64,000 bases of DNA from NCBI RefSeq assembly GCF_001294625.1, contig NZ_CP012677.1, forward strand, positions 3,224,001 to 3,288,000, in the 5' to 3' direction. This DNA is from Arthrobacter alpinus (GTDB lineage: Bacteria > Actinomycetota > Actinomycetes > Actinomycetales > Micrococcaceae). The position numbers were made by a program, and so were the translations under genes. Under the pieces are notes generated by a model. It saw nothing but the letters and a program-made list of their open reading frames with translations. It had not been told where the DNA came from and did not search any database. Position 1 is the first letter of the stretch. Each line of letters begins with the position of its first letter. Positions 1 to 7,927 of this stretch are shown here, piece by piece.

Positions 1-1
1 G

Positions 2-1492
2 TCGAAGGCCCGCCGCCTGCGCGAAGGTACCCACCCGGAATCGCTGCCCGTGCGTTCGAAGGAGGCGATCTTGGCGCGGGCCATGACCATGGAGCCTGGC
101 CGTGACGGCATGTCATGGCTGACCCTGCACCTCCCCGCGCCCGCGGCGGAGGGCGTCTGGGTCCACTGCACCCGGCTGGCACGCAAACTCCAATGCCCCG
201 ACGAGAACCGCACCCTTGCCCAATTGCGCATCGACGTCGCTGCGGCACTGCTACTGGGCCAATCACCCATAGACCAATCCAAGGCGGGCCAATCGACCCT
301 GGGCCAGCATCGCCTCACGGCCCCACTCGGAGAGGGGCGCTCCGACGGCGCACCCGACGACGGACACTTCGACGACGTGAGCTTCGTTGGCGCCGCCCGC
401 GGCAGTGGCGGCGTTGACCCTGGCGCTGTCAGCACTTTCGGAGGCGACCCCCTCCAGGGCGACCCCCTCCATGGTGCCGCCGTCCGGGGCGCCGGCGCTA
501 TAGGCGCTGTCGGAGCTGTCGGAGCTGTCGGCGCTGATCCCGACGGAGATGAAGGCGCGCCCTTTGATCCGGCCCCCTGGGATTTATCAAAGAAAAGTTC
601 ATTCGGCGATTGGCCCGACTCCCCCATTCTCAAGGGGATCCGGATGGCTGCCCCTGGGTATCTGGACGGTGTGGTCGATGGAATTCCGGAGGACCCGATG
701 CAGGACTACTTGGACATGCTGGCCGCCACCCGTGCTGGAAAGGTCATCACGGAGCCTCCGCTTCCCGAGGCCCAGATCCTTCTCACAGTCCCCGTTCTCG
801 GAGCCCTGGGAATTACCAATGAACCCGCCGAACTCATCGGATACGGACCAATACCGGAAACCACTGCCCGGAAACTACTAGCAAATTCCAGCACCTTCCT
901 GCGGCTATTCACCGATCCCATCACCAATGAGCCACTTGAGATGAACCCTGACAGGTACAGGGTCCGCGAGTCAGAGCGTGCCGTGCTTCGCGCCATGGCG
1001 CAGACCTGCTATTTTCCCAACTGCACCGGCCCTGTCCTGGTCACCGAGCTGGACCACGTCCAAGCATGGGAAATTGGTGGGAAATCCACACCTGACAACC
1101 AAAGACCCGCGTGTGCACGGCACCATGCCCTCAAACATTTCAGGGACGACAAGGACAAACATGGCCGCTCCCGCCGTGACCGGGATCCGGATCGGGCAGG
1201 TATCCGGCTCCGCGGATGGAAACCTTCCACCACACCCGACGGCCGGATCAACTGGCAATCTCCCTCCGGCCGCGTGCATCCAGGCCCGCCGAGGGAACTG
1301 CGGCCACCTGCCTACCCGAAATGGCTCAAGAAGAAGATCGCCAGGGCCCTTCACCCCACCCGTGTGCCACCCGCAGTACCGCCAAGCAGCGCCCGGACAA
1401 GCAGTGCCCAACCAAGCAGCGCCCCGCCGAGCATCATCGAGCTGATCCTGGCCGGGAAGCATGTCGAATACCGCCGCCCTGAGCATAGGTAG
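2..1492 (+). CDS. DUF222/HNH endonuclease, 5' truncated
   Basis: C-terminal part of a 13E12-repeat type DUF222 protein with an HNH nuclease domain. The frame is open from nucleotide 2, reading KARRLREGTHPESLPVRSKE, so the true start lies before the window. A low-complexity Gly/Ala/Val linker (about nt 440-560) separates the N-terminal part from the nuclease. The HNH module is visible near nt 1005-1135: CYFPNC, then LDHV, then CARHH, giving the zinc cysteines and the catalytic His/Asn region. The tail is Pro/Ser rich. Such proteins occur in many copies in actinobacterial genomes; their biological role is unknown and mobile or selfish behaviour is often suspected. Confidence 0.9.
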   Translation, partial: SKARRLREGTHPESLPVRSKEAILARAMTMEPGRDGMSWLTLHLPAPAAEGVWVHCTRLARKLQCPDENRTLAQLRIDVAAALLLGQSPIDQSKAGQSTLGQHRLTAPLGEGRSDGAPDDGHFDDVSFVGAARGSGGVDPGAVSTFGGDPLQGDPLHGAAVRGAGAIGAVGAVGAVGADPDGDEGAPFDPAPWDLSKKSSFGDWPDSPILKGIRMAAPGYLDGVVDGIPEDPMQDYLDMLAATRAGKVITEPPLPEAQILLTVPVLGALGITNEPAELIGYGPIPETTARKLLANSSTFLRLFTDPITNEPLEMNPDRYRVRESERAVLRAMAQTCYFPNCTGPVLVTELDHVQAWEIGGKSTPDNQRPACARHHALKHFRDDKDKHGRSRRDRDPDRAGIRLRGWKPSTTPDGRINWQSPSGRVHPGPPRELRPPAYPKWLKKKIARALHPTRVPPAVPPSSARTSSAQPSSAPPSIIELILAGKHVEYRRPEHR

Positions 1493-1772
1493 CCGCCGGC
1501 GGCGCGGCCGGATCAAATGTCAGGAATGGCAGGAATGCCAGGGGACTATGCCGTGATGGCCTCGGAAATTCGTTGCCGCGATCGCCCCACCGCCTAGAGT
1601 GCCATGGATGGTTACGGGGATTAAAACACGCACGTTTGAGCAGTCGCAGATTCTCGTGAAGTGGTTGCGTCACGAAATCCGGATGGGCGCGATCAGCGTG
1701 ATATTCTTTGACCCGCTATACAGGGGCCCGCTGGGCCGCGCCTGAGCTCCCTTCAGAAAGTACCACTTGGTC

Positions 1773-3185
1773 ATGGCGTCGATCCAGCAGCATTCATCCT
1801 TGAGCAGCCTCCAGACAAAGTCAGTGGGTGGCAGAAGGTCCAGGACACTAGCCACGCTACTCACCATCGGTGTTGCTATGGCAGGAAGCCTAGTGATGGC
1901 CGCACCGTCCTCCGCAGTACAACCTGCCACAACAAGTTGTACGCAGACTAACGCCGGAGTCCTTTGCAGCGTATCGTTCTCCTTCGCAGGTGCCGAGCAG
2001 CAGTTCATAGTCCCGGCCGGAATCACGTCTATCTAAGGCCACCGCAATCGGCGCCAAAGGCGGACGACCGGAACGGAGTGGTGTGCTCGGTGGCAGCGGC
2101 GCGTCGGTGTCGGGGTCGTTTACGGGGATTGCAGGGCAGCCACTTTTCGCTGAGGTGGGCGGCAACGGCTCCCACTGGATTCCAGGTGGCGTTCTAGCAC
2201 CCGGTGGTTTCAATGGCGGCGATGCACCCCCTTACTATGGCGGCTTCTACGACCTCGGGGGTGGCGCTGGCGGGGGGCCTCCGATGTGCGTACCTCGAGC
2301 GCGACGGACGCCGGAACTCTCACGTCCCGACTCGTGATCGCTGGCGGCGGTGGACTGGAAGGTACAGGAGGCGGCGGCCTCTACGGCGGCCGCGCTTCCA
2401 CGTATGGCGGCGGTGGCGGCGGCTCGTCTTTTGGAGTGGATAACGGCCTTACGAGCAGCCCTGCGTCGGTCACGTTGACGTATGTCTCCGCCGTTGCCGA
2501 TCTTGCCATGACACCGACGACCACAGTAGTCGGTGCAGGGACGTCCACCACATTCAGTGCTACAGGGACTGATTCCCGGGGTGACAGTTGGAACGCGACT
2601 GCGTCCACAACTCTCACCAGTTCGGACGCCTCGGACACGGTGACCGGCAACAGCATCCGATTCGGCACGGCCGGTCCACGAACGATCACCGGAACCCATG
2701 GCGCGACGTCAGCCGCCACCGGCGTATCCGTCACGGTCGGCCCCTGGCATCACTCAAGATCGACCCGTCGGCGGTGACTGTCATCGCCGGCAACGGTGAA
2801 ACCTTCAGCATCACCGGGTATGACTGGGAGGCCAACTCTCTGGGCGACCTCACGGCTCGCACAACGTTCACGAGCAACGCGTCCGTCGATGTCATAGATG
2901 GTTCGAGAATCACGTTCATGCAATCGGGTACGCGCGTCATCACGGCAACCGTCGGCTCACTGCAAAGTGCCATCACCGTTGAGGTGAGCGCGGCGCCTGT
3001 TGCAGACAATGCATCGAGCCCCACCAATACGCCAACTGCATCCGGCAGTCCACTTGCATCGACCGGTTTCGAACACCAGCTTCCGTTCATGGGCGGTGTG
3101 GCTGCTGTGCTTCTCGGCTTGCTAACGATGCTTACCATCACACGGCGACGTCGACCCGCGCGGACACAAGACTCGGGAACAGTAG
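1773..3185 (+). pseudogene. Frameshifted glycine-rich Ig-like LAxTG surface protein
   Basis: One secreted surface protein read across at least three frames. It starts at ATG 1773 (TTG 1767 also possible) with a signal peptide ending near SSAVQPAT. A glycine-rich domain follows the FIVPAGITS motif, then two Ig-like repeats, then LASTGFEH, a membrane span and RRRR. Breaks: an extra base giving a TAA at 2034-2036; a G6 run at 2272-2277, where five G would keep frame; and a C4 run at 2741-2744, where five C would keep frame. The last frame has no stop and runs on into the next gene; TAG 3183-3185 lies in another frame. It shares architecture with the gene at 11947-14443. Decay, phase variation and base-calling error are all possible. 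Confidence 0.8.
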
Positions 3186-3188
3186 TTG

Positions 3189-3231
3189 GCCCAGTACGTG
3201 CCCCTGGCTCGGCCAGGGGCACGTACTGGGC
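3189..3231. terminator. Perfect 20-bp hairpin
   Basis: Arms 3189-3208 and 3212-3231 are exact reverse complements around a 3-nt loop (tcg). The hairpin sits between the decayed surface protein and the HerA-like gene. No T-tract follows, so it may be a T-less actinobacterial terminator. Confidence 0.65.
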
Positions 3232-3328
3232 GTCGGGAGGTGCCTGCACTTGGCGTCTTCCGCGACATCATCCGCGTGGGTCCGAATTTCTGCCCAATGA
3301 AGAATGTGACGCACGGTACGCTGTCACC

Positions 3329-4915
3329 ATGGCTATCAAGACCCCTGCAGAGATCATCGCATCGCTCCAAAGCGGCTACACCTTTTCCGGTTCGTCCATC
3401 TCCTTGGGCGCCGCCATGGTGGACGGGCAAATTCGTCCCGAGGCGCAGGTCGGCCTGCCCCTGGCAATGATGAACCGGCACGGACTCGTCGCCGGAGCCA
3501 CGGGAACCGGCAAGACCGTCACGCTGCACATGATGGCCGAGCAACTCTCCACTGCTGGCGTTCCCGTCTTCATGGCCGACATCAAGGGAGACCTCACCGG
3601 CCTCGCCACAGCCGCCACCGGCAGCGAGAAACTCACGGCCCGCACCCAAGCCCTAGGACAGGCGTGGGAGTCAAAAGCGTTCCCGGTCGAATTCCTGGCG
3701 TTGGGCGGAAACGGCAACGGCGTCCCGGTACGGGCGACCGTCACCTCCTTTGGCCCCATCCTGCTCTCCCGGGTCCTTGGCCTGAATGAAACACAGGAGT
3801 CCAGCCTGCAATTAGTGTTCCACTACGCGGACACGAAGGACCTGGAACTTTACGACCTGAAGGATTTGCGCGCCGTCATTCAATTCCTCACCTCCGACGA
3901 CGGCAAGGCGGACCTGGCCGAGCTGGGCGGCCTGTCCAAGGCGACGGCCGGTGTCATCTTGCGTAACCTGATCACCCTCGACGCCCAGGGCCTGAGCCAG
4001 TTCTTTGGCATGCCCGAGTTCGACACCGCCGAACTGCTGCGCATCGCCCCCGACGGCCGGGGCGTGATCACGTGCCTGGAACTGCCCAGCGTGCAGGACA
4101 AGCCGCTACTGTTCTCCACTTTCCTGATGTGGCTGCTGGCTGACCTCTTCCGCGATCTACCCGAAGTGGGAGACCTGGAAAAACCCAAACTGGTGTTTTT
4201 CTTTGACGAGGCCCACCTGTTGTTCAACGGTGCCAGCAAAGCCTTCCTGAACGCCATCACCCAAACCGTGCGGCTCATCCGGTCCAAGGGTGTGGGCATC
4301 TTCTTTGTCACCCAGACCCCCAAGGATGTCCCCTCCGACGTCCTGGCCCAGCTGGCCAACCGCGTCCAGCACGCCTTGCGCGCCTTCACCCCCGACGACG
4401 CCAAAGCGCTGAAGGCGACGGTGTCAACCTTCCCCCTCAACGATTACAACCTCGAAGAAGTGTTGACCAGCGCCGGGATTGGTGAGGCGGTTGTGACCGT
4501 CATGAATGACAACGGCGCACCCACCCCCGTGGCGTTGACCCGCCTGCGCGCGCCCGGTTCGGTCATGGGGCCCAGCACGGAGGACACGGTTAAGGCTGTC
4601 ATCGCCGCATCGTCGCTGCTGCCCACCTACGGAACCGCCGTGGACCCGGTCTCCGCCTTCGAGAAGCTGCAGGCACCCACACCAGCCCCATCGACAGGCC
4701 CCGCTGTGGGCGCTCCTCTGCCACCGCCGCCCGCGCCGGTCAATTTCCCTGCCTCAAGGAACGACGGCGGCACCATGGCCTCCGACGTCATTGATGTCCT
4801 GGGTGGCGCGCTGGGAGGCGGGGTGAAGAGCATGATGCGTTCCATGGGCACCTCACTGGGCCGGAATTTGATGCGGGACATGTTTGGCACCGCACCGCGC
4901 AAACGCCGCCGCTGA
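3329..4915 (+). CDS. HerA/DUF853-like P-loop ATPase
   Basis: 528-aa helicase-HerA-like protein of the DUF853 (YjgR) family, predicted hexameric cytoplasmic NTPase. Walker A GATGTGKT is at residues 56-63 and Walker B is LVFFFDEAHLLF. The tail is Pro/Ala rich and ends in basic KRRR. ATG 3329 is chosen because the protein family begins here (MAIKTPAEIIASL). The frame is open upstream to 2588 only because the decayed surface gene lacks a stop, so an automatic call may wrongly give a 775-aa fusion. The next gene follows after about 40 nt. The substrate is not known; DNA translocation is inferred from the HerA/FtsK fold. Confidence 0.9.
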   Translation: MAIKTPAEIIASLQSGYTFSGSSISLGAAMVDGQIRPEAQVGLPLAMMNRHGLVAGATGTGKTVTLHMMAEQLSTAGVPVFMADIKGDLTGLATAATGSEKLTARTQALGQAWESKAFPVEFLALGGNGNGVPVRATVTSFGPILLSRVLGLNETQESSLQLVFHYADTKDLELYDLKDLRAVIQFLTSDDGKADLAELGGLSKATAGVILRNLITLDAQGLSQFFGMPEFDTAELLRIAPDGRGVITCLELPSVQDKPLLFSTFLMWLLADLFRDLPEVGDLEKPKLVFFFDEAHLLFNGASKAFLNAITQTVRLIRSKGVGIFFVTQTPKDVPSDVLAQLANRVQHALRAFTPDDAKALKATVSTFPLNDYNLEEVLTSAGIGEAVVTVMNDNGAPTPVALTRLRAPGSVMGPSTEDTVKAVIAASSLLPTYGTAVDPVSAFEKLQAPTPAPSTGPAVGAPLPPPPAPVNFPASRNDGGTMASDVIDVLGGALGGGVKSMMRSMGTSLGRNLMRDMFGTAPRKRRR

Positions 4916-4958
4916 CAGCGCCGGCAGCCGGGTATCGGGGCGGATTCAGGTCATCCAC

Positions 4959-5969
4959 GTGCGAACCGGTACAGTGGAACAGGTGACGAACGGTGCCAAA
5001 CTTATCAAGACAGCCGCCGCGTGGCTGCTGATTCTGATGCTGGCCATCGCCGCCGCCATCGTGACCATTGTGGTGGTCAACAAGAACTCCTTTGGACCGC
5101 AGGAGCCGGTGCACAGTTACTTCTCTGCCCTCCGTGCCGGGGACGGGGCCAAGGCCTTGGGCCTGCTGGGTGCCCGGGTTCCGGATGCCAATGCGGCAGT
5201 TTTGGATGGCCCCGGGCTTGCCAAGTCCCAAGCGGAACTCAAGGACGTGAGCATCGGTGATCCGCTCGACGCCCCGGACAATCGCAAAAGCGTTACGGTG
5301 TCCTACACCGTCAACGACACCCCCCGATCAACAGAATTCTTGCTGTCCCCGGGCCCCAAGCATTGGCTTTTCTTTGACAGTTGGACGATAGTCCCCAGCA
5401 CGTTGCCCACCCTCAATGTCTCAGTGGTCAACGCCAACGAGGCCATGATTAACGGCGTGCCCGTCAACATGCCTGATGGCAAGAATTCCTTCAGTTTGTT
5501 TTACCCCGGTGTTTACGACGCAGAGTACCGCTCGGACTTGTTTGCCGCGCCGGCCGTTCAGCGCACGGTGAGCAATCCGCTCGACGCCGTCCCCGCCGTC
5601 GCACTGTCCACCGGCCCCACCACTGAGCTGCTCTCCCAGGTGGACGCCACCATCCGCTCGTACCTTGATGCCTGCGCCGCCCAGTCCGTGCTAATGCCCA
5701 CAAACTGTCCCATGAGCGCGGCCACGAACAACAGGGTGGTCTCCGCCGTCAAGTGGGGCATTGTGCAATACCCGGTCATCACCATTTCCCCGTACGCCGG
5801 GACTTGGGTCCTTGCGCCGCTGACGGTCCAGGCGCAGGTGGAATACGATGAGCAGAACCTTTTTACGGGAGTGACGGCGCCGGTGAAGGTCGTAGAGGAG
5901 TTTGGCTTCACTGCCAAGCTCGCCATCGACGGCACCACCGTGAGCGTTACTCCCGTGGTCAGCTACTAG
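4959..5969 (+). CDS. Single-pass membrane protein of unknown function
   Basis: About 336 aa. An N-terminal membrane segment (around residues 17-41, AAAWLLILMLAIAAAIVTIV) is followed by a long extracytoplasmic region with weak internal duplication, in the style of Tim44/NTF2-like or TcaA-like secreted domains. It contains HSYFSALRAGDGAKALGLL, typical of an NTF2-like helix that opens such repeats. Three GTG codons (4959, 4974, 4983) could start it; 4959 has AGG about 7 nt upstream. It lies 43 nt after the HerA-like gene, so co-transcription is likely. I do not recognise a specific function. Confidence 0.75.
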   Translation: MRTGTVEQVTNGAKLIKTAAAWLLILMLAIAAAIVTIVVVNKNSFGPQEPVHSYFSALRAGDGAKALGLLGARVPDANAAVLDGPGLAKSQAELKDVSIGDPLDAPDNRKSVTVSYTVNDTPRSTEFLLSPGPKHWLFFDSWTIVPSTLPTLNVSVVNANEAMINGVPVNMPDGKNSFSLFYPGVYDAEYRSDLFAAPAVQRTVSNPLDAVPAVALSTGPTTELLSQVDATIRSYLDACAAQSVLMPTNCPMSAATNNRVVSAVKWGIVQYPVITISPYAGTWVLAPLTVQAQVEYDEQNLFTGVTAPVKVVEEFGFTAKLAIDGTTVSVTPVVSY

Positions 5970-5995
5970 GCCCAAACACCCTAGCCAGAGACTCC

Positions 5996-7927
5996 CTAGT
6001 CCATACCCCGAAGGTCTAGGGCCAGCTCCGTGGCACCGTCTGCGCTCAGTAGCACCGGGATGCCCCAGTCCTGCTGGTAGAGGTGGCAGGCGGCGTGGTC
6101 AGGAATCTCGCCGTTGGCGTCTTCAGGACCGTCGCAGGCCGCGGCGCGGGCCGTAAAGTGCAAGATGCCCTCGGGCACGTCCGCGGAGAGCGTGAGAGTC
6201 CTTGACAGCCCCACCGACGTGCCGCTGCCCGCCAGGAGGAGCTCCGGCGGGGTGGCGGAAACCTTCAGCTGGGTGGGGTCACCCCACCGGTCATCGAGTT
6301 TCTGTCCTGTAGGGGCCGAAAACCGGATGGTCAGCGCCAACTCTCCGGGCGCCACCGGCGTCTTGGGCCGCTGCGTCTGTGCGGCACCCTCATCAACCTG
6401 CAAGGCGTTCTTGGGCAGCGGCAGGCGGATCAGCTGATGCTTGTTGGCCTCCACCACAATGAGCAGCGGCACCTCTCCGGTTTCATCGAGCAACACGTCA
6501 CTGGGCTCTGCCAGGCCGCGGGCCAGCGTGGTGACCTGCCGTGTGGCGGGGTCGTAGCGGCGCACGGCCCCATTGTAGGTGTCAGCGATGGCCACAGAAC
6601 CATCGGGCAGCACGGCAACGCCAAGGGGGTGTTGGAGCCGGGCCTGGCCCGCGTCGCCGTCGCGGAAGCCAAAGTCAAAGAGGCCTTCACCGATGGCGGT
6701 TTCCACGCTCACGGCCCCGTCGGGCGCAAACCGCACCACACGCAGCGCCGACGTCTCGGAGTCGGCAACCCAGATGTTGCCTTGGGCGTCCTCGCTCACG
6801 CCCGAGGATTGGGCAAACCAGGCCTGGTCGGCGGGGCCGTCGAGTAATCCTTCCAAACCGTTGCCGGCCACAATGGTGACCGCGCCGGTGGCCGGGTCAA
6901 AGTCGAAGATTTGATGGGTGCCGGCCATGGCGATGACAACCGTGTTCAGTGCGGCGGAATACGCCACGTCCCAAGGCGAGGACAGGGCCACCTCCAGCGG
7001 CGCGGTGCCCAGATGGGAAGTGGAGGTGCTGGCGCCGTCGTCGTTCACACGGGCAGGACCTGCCTCCAGGAGCCGCTGCACACCGCTTCCTGCAACGGTG
7101 CGTACCTCTCCGGTGGCCAGGGTGAGCCCGCGCAGGCGGTGGTTAACGGAGTCGGCCACGACGACGTCGTACCCCACTGCCGCCGCCAGCTCGCCCGGGA
7201 GCAGGGCCAGGCCCTGGGGTTCGTTGAACTCCGCTACAGCGGCGGAACCGTCGGCGAAGCCTTTGGTGCCGGAGCCAATCGTGGAGATGACGGTGCTCAG
7301 GTCCGCAGCCATCTCCACGAGGCGGTGGTGGCCGGTGTCGGATACTAAGAACGTGCCGCCGGGCAGCGGCAGCACCTTGCCCGGGAAGCGCAGGTCACGG
7401 GAGACCGGTTCGGGGGCAACGTAGGGGCCGTCGCCGCGGTGCAGAGTGCCCTTGGCCTCATGCTCGGCTATCAGTTCCGGGATCAGCGATTCCAGGCCGG
7501 CGGCGTGGCCCTCACCGGAGAGGTGGGCCACAATGTAACCCTCGGGGTCCACCACCACCAGCGTGGGCCAGGCGCGGGCAGAATAAGCCTGCCAGGTGAT
7601 CAGCTCAGGATCGTCCAAAACAGGGTGCTGGATGTCGTAGCGCTCAACGGCTGCGGCCAGGGCCACGGGATCCGCTTCGTGCTCAAACTTCGGCGAGTGC
7701 ACACCCACGGTGACGAGCACATCCTTGTACTGCGCCTCCAAGGGGCGTAGTTCATCGAGCACGTGCAGGCAGTTGATGCAGCAGAACGTCCAGAAATCCA
7801 GAAGCACAATCTTGCCGCGCAATTTTTCCAGATCTAGTTCAGCACCGCCGGTGTTCAGCCAGCCGCGGCCCTCCAGCTCGGAGGCGCGAATGCGCAGCGT
7901 CGAGGCGGTCTTCGTTGAGGATTCCAC
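5996..7927 (-). CDS. Thioredoxin-like NHL-repeat protein
   Basis: 643 aa, NHLRC2-like. Residues about 15-160 form a TlpA/thioredoxin-like domain with the motif FWTFCCINCLHVL (C49, C50, C53; CxxC formed by C50 and C53). From about residue 180 come NHL beta-propeller repeats (for example VVADSVNHRLRGL, VAIADTYNGAVRRY), and a beta-rich C-terminal domain ends the chain. No signal peptide is evident, so a cytoplasmic place is likely. The GTG start 7925-7927 overlaps the TAG stop of the upstream CopD-CtaG gene by one base, implying translational coupling. The redox partner is unknown. Confidence 0.88.
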   Translation of the reverse strand: MESSTKTASTLRIRASELEGRGWLNTGGAELDLEKLRGKIVLLDFWTFCCINCLHVLDELRPLEAQYKDVLVTVGVHSPKFEHEADPVALAAAVERYDIQHPVLDDPELITWQAYSARAWPTLVVVDPEGYIVAHLSGEGHAAGLESLIPELIAEHEAKGTLHRGDGPYVAPEPVSRDLRFPGKVLPLPGGTFLVSDTGHHRLVEMAADLSTVISTIGSGTKGFADGSAAVAEFNEPQGLALLPGELAAAVGYDVVVADSVNHRLRGLTLATGEVRTVAGSGVQRLLEAGPARVNDDGASTSTSHLGTAPLEVALSSPWDVAYSAALNTVVIAMAGTHQIFDFDPATGAVTIVAGNGLEGLLDGPADQAWFAQSSGVSEDAQGNIWVADSETSALRVVRFAPDGAVSVETAIGEGLFDFGFRDGDAGQARLQHPLGVAVLPDGSVAIADTYNGAVRRYDPATRQVTTLARGLAEPSDVLLDETGEVPLLIVVEANKHQLIRLPLPKNALQVDEGAAQTQRPKTPVAPGELALTIRFSAPTGQKLDDRWGDPTQLKVSATPPELLLAGSGTSVGLSRTLTLSADVPEGILHFTARAAACDGPEDANGEIPDHAACHLYQQDWGIPVLLSADGATELALDLRGMD

